Source: Prorocentrum cordatum (taxonomy: Eukaryota > Sar > Dinophyceae > Prorocentrales > Prorocentraceae). Taken from it: a DNA stretch of 64,000 nt. The DNA lies in the NCBI GenBank assembly GCA_963575745.1, contig CAUYUJ010022437.1:472823-536822 (forward strand). Direction: 5' to 3'. Under the pieces are notes generated by a model. It did not search any database, was not told where the DNA came from, and was given only the letters and a program-made list of their open reading frames with translations. Position 1 is the first letter of the stretch; the number at the start of each line of letters is the position of its first letter. Positions 41,270-50,867 of the stretch are shown here, one piece after another. Position numbers and translations under genes: made by a program.

Positions 41270-41510
41270 TTCGGATGTCGGGCCCAGGGTGTTTTCCAAC
41301 CGATGCGCCTCATCGAGAGCCTTCCGGCTGAGCCCAGAAAAGCCTTGAAAGGCCGACTCATGGCCGATGTATTGCCCGACGACCACCCCTGGCTTGCTTG
41401 GCGTTGTATTTCGCCACGCACGGCCAGAGTCGCTTGGATATCGTGGTAAGAACGCCAGGAGTGGTCGGGCGGGTGATCTTGATTGGGGAGAACCCATCCT
41501 TCAAGGCCTT
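41270..41510. other. possible coding segment, strand unresolved
   Basis: The + frame reads GVFQPMRLIESLPAEPRKAL, then KGRLMADVLPDDHPWLAW. The minus frame reads GVVVGQYIGHESAFQGFSGL, then SRKALDEAHRLENTLGP. Both look like protein, so one must be a shadow. No family recognised. Confidence 0.25.
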
Positions 41511-41629
41511 TCATAGTTACCGTCGTTTCGGGGTCGTTTCCGACTGGAGGCCGTCAACAACATGATCGACCCACGAATTGGGGCATGAGTTTAGACATGT
41601 GAGGCACGGTGATTTGGCGACAGGCCACT

Positions 41630-42085
41630 TCAATGTTGAAGGTGTCGATCGTGATGTACTGTGCCAGGGGTTGTGCTTTGCTGTGCCGCGCTGAGTTGAC
41701 TTGATCAAGTCGTCCTTAGCATCTGATCCGCATGGCCCAAACATAACAATACGATGTGTGCGTCTGCATCCCGGGGGCGACGCGCGCACTGGTATATCTT
41801 AGATGGTTCGCCCGGCGGCGGGCGCCTTTTTTGCTGTACCGCTCGGGAAACGGTGTACTGCAAGCTGTTTGCACTTGATATTCGGATCCGACGCGTGCCT
41901 CCAACAGTGGCACACTGCCACACACTGCGAGAGTATGTCCTTGCGCGTCCGATCCGAGTCCTGACCAGCCTGACCCGGATCTTCAGCTCGAGCTGCTTGA
42001 GCGCATGGCTGGCCCAGAGCTGGCTGCCGTCGAGACGTGCGGGGCGCTCAATCAGCTCGAGCTCGAGATCCGGCTCAGTTGGGCG
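41630..42085 (+). repeat. F13 long repeat, copy c, with a ~220-bp insertion
   Basis: 41630-41735 matches copy a (GAAGGTGTCGATCGTGATGT, CAAGTCGTCCTTAGCATC). 41965-42085 resumes with a segment reading LQLELLERMAGPELAAVETC. The 41736-41964 insert is unrelated to copies a and b. Confidence 0.65.
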
Positions 42086-42159
42086 AGACGACGCGGGGCG
42101 CAGGGCGCGTGGACGCGCCACGGGATGTGCCCGGGACGCCTTAGGGGATGCCTTAGAGT

Positions 42160-42322
42160 TCTGGAGGACGATCAATGGAGAGGAAGCATGTTGCCAAATA
42201 ATTTCCAGATGTCTAAAACATGTGTTAAACATGTTTTAGGCATGTAAACAACATGTGTACAACATGTTTAGCTGATTTCCGCAATTTTACTACACGCATT
42301 TTAAATTCAATGACAGGACTCT
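42160..42322 (+). repeat. F9 dispersed repeat, copy 3
   Basis: GGAGGACGATCAATGGAGAG, GCATGTTGCCAAATAATT, CAGATGTCTAAAACATGTGT and TTTAAATTCAATGACAGGAC. The right end is more decayed than in copies 1 and 2. Confidence 0.75.
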
Positions 42323-42690
42323 CAGGGGACGTGTCAGGGCACGTATCAGGGGGACGGGCCCTTCTCTCGTGTCAGGGGCCCGCCACGGGACGTGCCAAGG
42401 CGCGCGCCGTGGGGCGTGCCAGAGGACGTCATGCCAGGGGGCATCCCAAGGGACGCACCAGGGGACCTGTCAACGGACGTGCCACGGGGCGTGGCAAGGA
42501 CGCGCCACGGAGCGGGCAAGGGAAACGCAGCATAGGACGAGCCAGGGAACGTGCCGCGTGACGCGCCGATGGGCGTGCTGGGGAGGTGCCAGGGCATGCC
42601 ATGTCAGGGGGCATGGCGACGGACGCGCCATGTAATGCCAGCGCGCCAGGGGACGCGCCACGGATCGGGCAGGAGGATGCCCAGGTTGCG
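42323..42690 (+). repeat. GGGGACGTGCCA-type GC-rich minisatellite
   Basis: About 25 degenerate units (GGGACGTGCCA, GGACGCGCCA, GGGGCGTGCCA) at 10-20 base spacing. Confidence 0.7.
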
Positions 42691-42739
42691 TTGCGCCATG
42701 CGACGTTGAGTTGCGACGCGTTCTACTGCTTTGTGGATC

Positions 42740-42860
42740 AGGGCCCCTGCTGGCGCTTCCCGATGCCTCCAGGGGTCTCCTTGAGGCCTCCTGGGGTCTC
42801 CTGAGGCCTCCTGGGCCCCCTTGATGCCCCTGGAGGTTTCCCAGGGCCTGCAGGGGCCTC
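42740..42860 (+). repeat. CCTCCTGGGG-type repeat
   Basis: CTCCTTGAGGCCTCCTGGGG and similar units, related to 43535-43720. Confidence 0.65.
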
Positions 42861-43520
42861 TTGAAGTTGGCCAGTCCATATGACCATTCGCAAGCCACAG
42901 CGGGATTTAGACCAGTCGGTGGGAATCTGTCTAACATGCCAAGAAAGTGAAACCAGTCTATAGGACCAGGTGTCCAGCACCAAGAATGTGATGCCAGTCC
43001 AAAGGAACATACATGGAAAACAATGGTTTTGAGGCCAGCCCATAGGAACATACGCAAAGCACAACAGCCTTGAGAGCAGTCTGCATGAACATCCCCAGAA
43101 CTACAAATGACTTGAGGCCAATCCAGACGAACATGTGTAAGGCACCTTTAATTGGAGACCAGTCCGCAGGAACAAATACAAGCACCATGACTTTGAGACA
43201 AGTGCATAGGAGTATACGTAAACAACAGAGTTGTTGATTTCATTCCATAAGAACATACGTTTTGTGCAAGGCACGTTGCAAGGCACGTTCGCTCGCTCCA
43301 TAGGGACATGCGTAGCCACACGAAGGATGGAGGCCAGTCTATACGAACAGACGCACGTGACGCACGTAACACAATGGATTGGAGGCCAGCCAGTAGGAAG
43401 GGCTGTACATCATTACGGTTTGAGACCAGTCCGTAGGAACGTACGTCAACCACGGGATGTGCGACACGCTTGCAAGAACATCAGTAACACATCGTGGTTT
43501 TGAAGCCGATCCCTAAGAAC
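42861..43520 (+). repeat. ~46-50-bp minisatellite (GAGGCCAGTCCATAGGAACA)
   Basis: About 13 diverged copies of a unit with TTTGAGGCCAGTCCATAGGA, ACATACGTAAAGCACAAxGG. Minus-strand frames rich in Gly-Leu-x-Ser derive from it. Two or three more units lie at 43725-43925. Confidence 0.75.
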
Positions 43521-43534
43521 AGGCGCAACTCCCA

Positions 43535-43720
43535 TCGGATCCTGGGGCCTCCTGGGTCCTGCTGGGGCCCTCCTGGGGGCCTCCTTGGGCTTCCTGGGTC
43601 CTCCCGATGCCTGCAGGGGCCTCGGGCCTCCTGGGGACCTCCTGGGGCCCCCATGGGGGCCTCCGGGGGCCTCCCGGTGCCTCCGGGGGCTTCCTGGGGC
43701 CTCCTGGCTTCGTGCTGGCC
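43535..43720 (+). repeat. CCTCCTGGGGCC-type repeat
   Basis: GGGGCCTCCTGGGGACCTCC and similar units, interrupting the ~48-bp minisatellite. Confidence 0.75.
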
Positions 43721-43919
43721 AGCCCGCAAGACCAGATGCAAAGCACAAGAAGGTTTGGGACCAGTTTATAGGCCCAGCAGTAAAAACACCCAACGGATTT
43801 GATATTAGGTTGCAGGCTCAGTCCATAACATTGGGTGTTATGCAAGTGCGCAGGAATGAATCTGACACACAGACGTAAAACACAATGGATGTGATTTCAG
43901 TCCACAGGAGCAGAGACAA

Positions 43920-44060
43920 CAACAAACGTTTCGCTCGAAATATCCCCAAGCCATGTTGTAGAACAGGGGTTCCGATCGAGACATCTTCAAACTCTGCAAA
44001 ACGTAGCGTTCGGCCTGAGACATCCTCAACAGCTGGTGAACACCAAATGTTTCGCCAGGG
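43920..44060 (+). repeat. 36-bp GAGACATCC repeat, second site
   Basis: AAACGTTTCGCTCGAAATAT, TTCCGATCGAGACATCTTCA and GGCCTGAGACATCCTCAACA. Diverged copies of the 40.14-kb unit. Confidence 0.65.
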
Positions 44061-45770
44061 TACTCTCAACCTTTTTGTTTGCTAGCCCTGCGCCACTTCG
44101 TTACTCGTCGAAGGAACAAATCAATGGCCCCACGCAAGTTAAGGGCCGGGGACAGTGAACCACTACTGTCGGACCGAGGTATACGATCGAGGTCGGTTCG
44201 AGGAGGGTAGTATTTTTCGGGCTTGCTGGACGTTCGTGTGCATCCTGGGGAGGGGACACTTTGATGTGTTTTGTTTGTTTTTGCCGGCGGAGGGTCTCAT
44301 GTTCTTGAAGGATGTAATTATGGCCCAGGTCCGATTGTACCAAAGATGGTGGACCGGTTTCCACCACCACTACCATATTGTAGGACGGGGGAGAAAGGAT
44401 GATCGGAGGAGGAGGAGGAGAAGGAGGAGTTGTCATCTCTTCCGCGGCGGAAGGCGGCAGAAGGGCGGCGGAACGTCGGCGGAAGTAGAACGACGCCGTC
44501 TCCGCCGGCAGGAGGCCGGCAGAAGGCGGCGAAAATACAAAACATGTTTCCAAGAGGTGAAAACGCTTTTGGGTTCAGGGTTTCCAGAATCGGCCACGCA
44601 GCGCCCTGCAGTTGTGGATAAGAGTGATGGGGCGGTGGGGACGCCGGCAGTCTGCGAGGCTCTGAAGAAGCCCGCCGCAGGCGCTTCATTTTCATAAATG
44701 GTACAACGAGCCCGCCGCGGGCGCCGATTTTTTCGTTAAATGTGGACGGGTCGCGGGGTGGGTCGCGGGTGGGTTGCGGGTGGGGTTTGTGAATGACCGT
44801 TCGGCCCCTTCGTTCTGACCGGCTGGAGGTTCTATGTTCGGCCCCACCTCGCATTCAAGGGTCTTCATAGCGGGGCCTCCAGTATAAGGTATAAGGGTCG
44901 AGAAGATCGGGTGGGCAGGCAGCAGGAGTTAGATGCCGCGCGCCGCTTCCTTTTTCCCCTGCAGCAGATGGATCGACTGAGGAGCCAGTCTGTCTCGAGT
45001 GTCCCACTGGAAGTTGTTAGTCGCCGATTGCCCTGGGGAGCCTTTTTGTGTTTCTGCGCACGCTACGACGCTGAGTCTCGAAGAGGAAGACACGTATTAT
45101 GGCGGTAGCTTGCCTTCTGTCCGTTTGTCTCTCTACTTGCCATGACAAATATCGATGATAGTGTCCTTGGGTCTTTAGCGCCGGCGTCGCCATTCATATA
45201 AACGAAGTGCCGTGTTGAAATCTGAGCCGACCTCCCGACCTTATCTCAGCGCATGGTTTTCACAAGAGATGGGTGGTCCTTTCTCGTTCCCAGGGGCTTG
45301 AAAGGTGCAAGGGGAGTCCGTCGTATATGTGTTGTTTAGCCCTCGGCCCCCCTCTTGACACCCGTCAACTGTCATCCGACGCCAAGCCAAGGGGTCCCTT
45401 CTCCCCCACCGCCTGATGTAAACTCTGGACTGGATCGAGTGCGATCGAGGGAGGATCCAATATTCTCCCGAAGAGGGACGGAGAATAGAGGATCGAGGAG
45501 GATCGGGAGGAGAAGGGCCGAGGAGGATCGAGGAGGGAGGAGGGCAGAGGATCGCATACCGAGGAGGATCGAGAAGGATGGAGGAGGATCGACCCCCTCC
45601 CTCGCCCATCCCCTCGCCCTCCCCGCCCTCTGCAGTACGGCCGCGGCGAAGAGTCTCGAGGCGAAACCCCAGCAGGCCGCCGCAGCGGGGCCCCCCCCCC
45701 CGAGGGCCAAGCAAGGGCCCCACGACTTCCAAACGCTTCGACCGCCGAGCCTCGGCCCACGGCCTTCGAC
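44061..45770. other. unassigned DNA with small repeats
   Basis: GGCGGAAGGCGGC units at 44.44-44.54 kb, two GCCCGCCGC(A/G)GGCGC copies near 44670 and 44712, GGGTCGCGGGTGGG units near 44760, and GAGGATCGAGGAGG units at 45.47-45.6 kb. No supported gene. Confidence 0.35.
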
Positions 45771-45772
45771 CG

Positions 45773-45791
45773 ACGACGACGACGACGACGA

Positions 45792-45825
<34 letters not shown>

Positions 45826-45925
45826 CTCGCCGACCCACGACAACGACGTCGACGACGCCGGCCGGCCGACCGACCGACCGACCACGACGACGACGACCAC
45901 GACGACGACGACGACAACGATGCTC
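45773..45925 (+). repeat. (GAC)n microsatellite in two blocks
   Basis: GAC/ACG triplets at 45773-45850 and 45877-45920, separated by GGCCGGCCGACCGACC. Confidence 0.95.
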
Positions 45926-46076
45926 GATGAGGGCGGCGGCGGCGATGGTTTTCTCCTGGCGGGTCACGGCCGGGCGGCGGGCACGCTCCCGTGGCGGCCC
46001 GGCCTGGGCCCCTGGGTCGGGAGCCTCTCGTGGGAGAGGGCTGCGCGCTGCGGCGCGCAGCCGGCCCAGCGACATC

Positions 46077-46261
46077 CCCAGACCTCCAACGCGTTGAAAA
46101 CACCAAGACGGAGGTTTCCTGAGACTTTCGGCCTCTGGCGGCCCTCGCCAGGCCCCGGGGCCGTCAACAAAACGACTCGGCATGAGCAGCCCGTCTTTGG
46201 GGAATGCGTCGAGACTTCTGGGGACCCCGTATTGAACAAATCACGACCTCGGATCTCTGGG
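46077..46261 (+). mobile_element. F2 element, complete copy
   Basis: CCCCAGACCTCCAACGCG, AACACCAAGACGGAGGTTTC, CAACAAAACGACTCGGCATG, GTCGAGACTTCTGGGGACCC and GACCTCGGATCTCTGGG. Closest to the 30.68-kb copy. Confidence 0.7.
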
Positions 46262-46380
46262 TCCGCCGCGCTGCCGCCGGCGCAGCGCAGGACTGCAGAT
46301 CCGCCGCTCCGGCGGCCGTCGCGTGCGCCAGCGCAGGATTGCAGGTCCGCGGCGCTGGCGCCAGCGGCGGTCGCTAGCCA

Positions 46381-46550
46381 CCAAGCCGCCCCAACCCAAC
46401 CCGCGGAGGTCCCACTTGGCCAATTGCCCTGCAGTTCCAGTGGAGGGGCGTCGGGGAACATTTAGGAACCACGGATGGAGCCAGTACCCCCCCCACCCGA
46501 AATTCAGGTCTTCGGGTTGGGCTGGGGTGTTCTGGTAGGTAGTCAGACGG
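46381..46550 (+). mobile_element. F7 element, copy 2
   Basis: GCCCCAACCCAACCCGCG at the left, GTACCCCCCCCACCCGAAAT inside, CGGGTTGGGCTGGGGTGTTC at the right, then CTGGTAGGTAGTCA as in copy 1. Confidence 0.7.
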
Positions 46551-46699
46551 CGGGTCACGTCATGCCTCGCACGAGAGTGCAGCCACTTGCTACCTCAGGC
46601 GCTCTTGCTGCAGGCAGGTGCGCACTTGATCGTGCAGGGGGGGGGGGGCTGCGCAGCCGCTGAGGTTCGAGTCTGCAGTCTCCCAGCTAATTCCGAAAG

Positions 46700-47170
46700 C
46701 CAGACTGAGCAACAAGTTCTTCATGGTACCTGGCCCCTATCAGGCGAAAGGGTTCTGGCCGAACAGACTGTGTGAGCTAACAGGTGCCCGATATCGTAAC
46801 CGAATGCGTCGTGTGACCAAACTTTGAAAACCATCGTCTTGGCCTTCGAGCCACACAACCTCGTCACAGCCGGGCGCGCTCGGAGCAAGCTCGGGCGCGG
46901 GTCGCGGAGCCACGCGGGCAGATCTCCGGGCACAGTGTCGGCCACGAACTACTCCCCCGCCCGATCCGATGCCGACCCAGTCCGGAGTCAAACAGTATTC
47001 ACCGAGCGCGCTCCACGACTTGCAAAGTGCCAATTCGCAAACGCCAGGAAAGCACATGTCTGCTCTGACGTCATTTATCGTAGGTCCCCCACGGGGGGTC
47101 CAGGCCATTTGCGAGTAGCTATGTTGCGAGCAGTGGAACGCGCTGGTCTAAACATGCCGCAGTCGTAGCC
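46700..47170. other. possible coding segment, strand unresolved
   Basis: The minus strand reads GDLPAWLRDPRPSLLRARPA and KAKTMVFKVWSHDAFGYDIG; in another frame ALGEYCLTPDWVGIGSGG. The plus frame 46824-47168 is also open. The minus reading looks more natural but has no recognised domain. Confidence 0.25.
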
Positions 47171-47331
47171 CGAGGGTTTCTTGGCCTCCGCGCGGACGGC
47201 GGCCGCCGACCGGCGCGCCCCCCTCCCCCCCGTGCCGAGGCGTGCCCCAGCACCTGCTCATCGCCTCGCGCGGCGTGGGGCTCCGCCTGCCCAGCCTGCG
47301 CCCGCGGGGGTGGGGTGGGGGGGGTGCAGAG

Positions 47332-47480
47332 GTCAAGCAGTGGCGAAGCGTCCTGGCTCGCCTATGGGCCTACCAAACCATGTTCTAAGAACCTCTTGTG
47401 GTTCCCACGACATGTTTTTAGAACATGTCTGGCTGAGGCTGTTTCGTTTTAGCGCACTGGGCTAATGTTCTAAGAACAGT
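47332..47480 (+). repeat. F8 dispersed repeat, copy 2
   Basis: AAGCGTCCTGGCTCGCCTAT, CCATGTTCTAAGAACC, ACATGTTTTTAGAACATG and AATGTTCTAAGAACAG. It runs directly into the cassette at 47480. Confidence 0.65.
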
Positions 47481-47605
47481 CCCTACCTAGGCTCTGCCTA
47501 AAAGGGTTCTTACTCTCTTTGCTTAAAGGGGCCGGGCAGTGCAACTCGCCCCGGGCGGTTCCCCCGGCATCCGCCCCGCGGTTCCCCCAGCTATGTCCCC
47601 TTAGC
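47480..47605 (+). repeat. cassette adjoining TTAGC repeat, copy 1
   Basis: CCTACCTAGGCTCTGCCTAA, AGGGTTCTTACT, TTAAAGGGGCCGGGCA, CGGTTCCCCCGGCATCCGCC and CCGCGGTTC. It is found in reverse complement at 62241-62385, next to the same pentamer repeat. Confidence 0.85.
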
Positions 47606-47960
47606 TTAGCGTTGCTTATCTCATCTTAGCTTAGCCTATTTCATCATAGCTTAGCTTATCTTCATCTTAGCTCAGATCTATATTAGCTTAGCTTACCTGC
47701 ATCTTAGCTTCGCTGAGCTTTAGCATCGCAGAGCACAGCATCGCATATCATAGCGTAGCATAGCAGAGCGCAGCACAGCATATCATAGCATAGCCCAGCA
47801 TAGCTTAGCATATAATAACGCCGCATAGCATAGCAGTGCATATCATAGCGCAGCGCAGCACAGCACTGCATAGCACACCGCATCATATCATAACATAGCA
47901 TAGCATCGCATAGCATAGCATAGCATAGCATAGCAGCAAAGCAAAGCAAAGGCAACACAA
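47606..47960 (+). repeat. TTAGC / ATAGC pentamer-type repeat
   Basis: CTTAGCTTAGC, then CATAGCATAGC and CGCAGCACAGC variants with ATCTTAGC breaks. It passes into AAAGCAAAGCA at 47940-48060 just before the HAD-like ORF. Confidence 0.9.
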
Positions 47961-48065
47961 CATAACACAACAGCAGCGACAGCAAAGCACAAGCACAAGC
48001 AACGCAAAGCAAATCAAATCACAACAAACACAACAGCAAAGCAAATGAAAGGCAAAACAAAAACA

Positions 48066-48200
48066 ATGTGCGACAGATGCCGAGCTAGCTTCGATGGCCG
48101 GACCGGAGCCCCCGCAAGCAGCGCCTTCCGTAACAATTTCGACTCAAGTCGGGAGGCCCTGCCACACAGCCGCCCACGCTCATGTCCCGAGGTTGGCGGA
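48066..48200 (+). CDS. possible upstream exon of the HAD-like gene
   Basis: From ATG 48066 one frame reads MCDRCRASFDGRTGAPASSA, then FRNNFDSSREALPHSRPRSC for 45 codons. It ends exactly at a consensus-like A|GTAAGC (48200/48201). It is in a different frame from the HAD-like ORF. No acceptor leaves a normal-length intron before the HAD motif at 48281, so linkage is unproven. Confidence 0.25.
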
Positions 48201-49165
48201 GTAAGCCGTGCAGCGGTGCTGCACAGCCCGCCTCGGCACCAGGTGGTGCTGCACAACCCACCCGGCCTGTTGTGGCCATCGATGTGGGCGACGTCGCGTC
48301 CAAGCGGAACGACGATCAGCGGGTTGAAGGCAGCAAGATGCACACGGCTCTCGAGGATGGCTTCTGGGCGTTCGTTGTGCTCTTTGCGGCTGAGTACGGC
48401 CTGCAAGACATGCACTTCATCAGTCGCACGACACGGGGCACGTGGTACTCGCACCATGCCCGCCTGGGCAGGGTAGAGGCGTGGGTCGTCAGGCTGATCT
48501 GGAGCACAGGCTTGCTCGAGATGGGGATGCCTGACGCGAACGTCCATCTGACGTCTCAGAAGAGCGTGGAGGATGGTAAGGGCGTTGCTTCTCGGCACTT
48601 GCAGCTGACCAACATGATCGGCAACGATCCCGAGTGTTTGCGGAGTGTCTTGAACGACGGAGTTGGCAACTCGGGCCTGTCGATCAGGCTGAGCAAGGGC
48701 CGCGTCATCCAGCACGCGCCCGTCCGCCCTGTGGACAGCAGGCGGCGGCTTGACGAAGACGACGACTGGCTGGAGAGGCGCGACTCGCGGTTGCAGGTTG
48801 CCGAACACTTCCACCTGGAGCCACTGGACATCTGGGATGAGTTGGCGAAGCTCGGGCCGCCGGCGATGCCCCGCCCCGCGTCGCGTGGAGGCAGGCCCCC
48901 GACAGCGGCGGACGTGATCGATCTGCGTCGAAGCGGTGGTCGCCGCGAGCCTAGCCGCGGTCGCGGCCGTCTGCGCCATCGTCGCGGCGACGACGACGAC
49001 GATCATATGAGCCTCGCCGAGTCGAGGCCAGGCGCCGCAGGAGCGGCGGCGCTGCGCAGCCCGCGCTCCGAGCGTGGCCACGCAGCGCCAGCGGGGATGT
49101 CTCGGCGGCGCTGCGCAGCCCACCTTCCCGCACAGGGAAGCGGCGTTCGCGTGGACAGGATATGA
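48182..49165 (+). CDS. HAD-superfamily-like protein (possible phosphatase/nucleotidase fold)
   Basis: The 327-codon + ORF carries the order of motifs expected in HAD-type hydrolases. VVAIDVGDVASKRND (residues 30-44) fits motif I. DMHFISR (76-82) puts Ser81 where motif II's Ser/Thr belongs. DGKGV (131-135) supplies a motif III lysine. NMIGNDPECLRSV (144-156) fits the acidic motif IV, with Asn-Asp rather than the usual Asp-Asp. AEHFHLEPLDIWDELAKLGP (207-226) closes the domain. After residue 230 the product is Arg/Gly/Asp-rich and probably not real protein. I recall similar proteins from dinoflagellate gene sets, but this is memory, not a search. About 78% of third positions are G/C. The 473-codon minus ORF across it looks like a shadow. 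(TTAGC)n repeats flank the gene on both sides. Confidence 0.55.
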   Translation: MSRGWRSKPCSGAAQPASAPGGAAQPTRPVVAIDVGDVASKRNDDQRVEGSKMHTALEDGFWAFVVLFAAEYGLQDMHFISRTTRGTWYSHHARLGRVEAWVVRLIWSTGLLEMGMPDANVHLTSQKSVEDGKGVASRHLQLTNMIGNDPECLRSVLNDGVGNSGLSIRLSKGRVIQHAPVRPVDSRRRLDEDDDWLERRDSRLQVAEHFHLEPLDIWDELAKLGPPAMPRPASRGGRPPTAADVIDLRRSGGRREPSRGRGRLRHRRGDDDDDHMSLAESRPGAAGAAALRSPRSERGHAAPAGMSRRRCAAHLPAQGSGVRVDRI

Positions 49166-49213
49166 AGCGCGTCCTAGTTGTCGAGGCGAAATTCTACGCC
49201 CTGCGTCGTCCAG

Positions 49214-49472
49214 GTCATCGTTAGAAGACATTCGCTGTGACAAAGACATGACATTGGAAGATCTCGAGGACGTCTTTAACTCCGGCGAGACCATGATGGT
49301 GGACACCTTGACTGAGCCTCGCATCGATATCGCCTTAGTGGCAGATCTCTCCGATGGCAGGATCATCGAGAGAACCTTGGTAGATTTGGCGAGTGATGCA
49401 CTGGCCGTTCCGGTCGCCGTCCACTTCTCGGCCAAGGGTAGTTGTCGGACTCAGACGTTCATTTCATCTTAG
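49214..49472 (+). CDS. probable further exon of the HAD-like gene or neighbour
   Basis: In another + frame the sequence reads SLEDIRCDKDMTLEDLEDVF, NSGETMMVDTLTEPRIDIAL and VADLSDGRIIERTLVDLASD, to a TAG near 49470. It is acidic, soluble and not repeat-derived. The change of frame relative to the upstream ORF implies an intron or frameshift between about 48900 and 49214. That interval has two copies of GGCGCTGCGCAGCCC (49048, 49107). Domain unknown. Confidence 0.4.
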
Positions 49473-49745
49473 CTTAGCTTCATCTTAGCACTGGTTTACC
49501 GTAGCTTAGCTTACCTTCGTCCGAGCTTCGCTGCGCTTTAGCATAGCAGAACACCTCATCGCATAGCATAGACTCGCATATCATAGCGCAGCCTAACATA
49601 TCATATCATAGCCTAGCATAACATAGCTCAGCATAGCATGGTAAACCAAAGCATAGCATAGCGCAGCCTAGCATGGCATATCATGTCATAGCATAGCATA
49701 GCTCAGCACAGCATGGTACGGCATAGCATAGCATAGCATAGTAAC
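49470..49745 (+). repeat. TTAGC / ATAGC pentamer-type repeat, right side
   Basis: ATCTTAGCTTAGCTTCATC, then CATAGCATAGC, CATATCATAGC and CTCAGCACAGC variants. Same composition and orientation as 47606-47960. Confidence 0.9.
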
Positions 49746-49821
49746 TAGTGCTGCTTGCCTTGGAGCTCCAACTTCTAGGTAGGGTCGCACTGGGGTAATC
49801 GTTTTTGCTTTTAGAACGTCC

Positions 49822-49988
49822 TAGGCCTCTTAGCTGGGATCCGAGTAAATGGGTTCGGAAGATCGCGCCGCATCGGCGATGCATCGGCGCTGCGGCCCGA
49901 CGCGGGGCCCGATGCATCGCAGATGCATTGGCGACGCGTCGCGATCCTCCGACCCCTTTTTATTCGGACTCCATCCAGGAGGCCACTA
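49822..49988 (+). mobile_element. F4 element, complete copy
   Basis: TAGGCCTCTTAGCTGGGATC, GGTTCGGAAGATCGCGCCGC, GATGCATCGGCGCTGCGG, GCGATCCTCCGACCCCTTTT and CCATCCAGGAGGCCACTA. Confidence 0.65.
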
Positions 49989-50867
49989 CGCACAGGAGGA
50001 TTCCGGATTCGTGCGATGCCCGCAAAAGGAAAATTGGTGGGCTTGTCTTCCACCACCACCACCATGAGTGGGAGGGGGAGGGGGCCCTCCTCCTCTCCTC
50101 CTTGTTCCTCCTCCTCCACCTCTCTCCCCCCCTCCAACTGATGGTGGTCGTGGTGGAGAGCAGGCCCATCGAACATAGAGCTGCGTGAACATACACGCTC
50201 GGAGGTCCGCGCGGCTCTCGTGGATCGGCGCGGACGGACCTCCAAACCTCTAGGCCCATGCCGCCTGTTCACGTACGGCTGGCTTTGGTCAAGGGGAGGC
50301 CGACCATGCCAAATCATCCAGGGTGCCCTTGTGCCCTGCCTGTGTCGCGTCCCGCGCCTTCTTCGTGGCTGGAGCAGGGGTTGCCCCCGGAAGAGTCTTG
50401 CGGCCGCTGGGGGGTGCTCTCGGGGCTCGGCCCCGACTGCACGCCCGCACCGCTCCCGGCCAGGAGCACACCCCGCGCCCAGGGTGGGCCTGGCCGGGAC
50501 CCGGGGACGCCCAAGAGGGGGGCGGGTGGACCAGGGGGAGGGGCGGGGGATATCCCGGCCGGGGCAAGAGCATCTCCCAGAGGTCTCGCCTCGCCCACCC
50601 CCCCCGCCCCCCTTGTTTTCTTTCTCTCTCCCTCTCTCTCTCTCAGTGCGTTCCCTTGCCCCCCCCCCCCCCTTGACCCCGCGCGAAGGCCTCAGGCCGT
50701 GGTGTGCGAGAACTCCCCTCTTCCTTGGCCCCCCGTCTTCGGCGCGCCTCCTGGAGGGTCGGTGTGCACGTGGCCTCGCGTCGGAGGGCCCGGCGGCAGG
50801 CGCTCGCTCGCCCCCGAGTGCTCGACCTGCACTAGCTCGTCGCCGCGCGCGAGGCCGCGACCGCCAA
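49989..50867. other. unassigned DNA with pyrimidine-rich patches
   Basis: CTCCTCC tract near 50090-50135 and CTCTCTC near 50625-50645. Frames are open on both strands at high GC with no motif. Confidence 0.3.

Noticed and set aside
48014-49435. 473-codon minus-strand ORF across the HAD-like gene
   Set aside because: Its residues look like antisense of the + frame, with no motif, whereas the + frame shows ordered HAD-like motifs.
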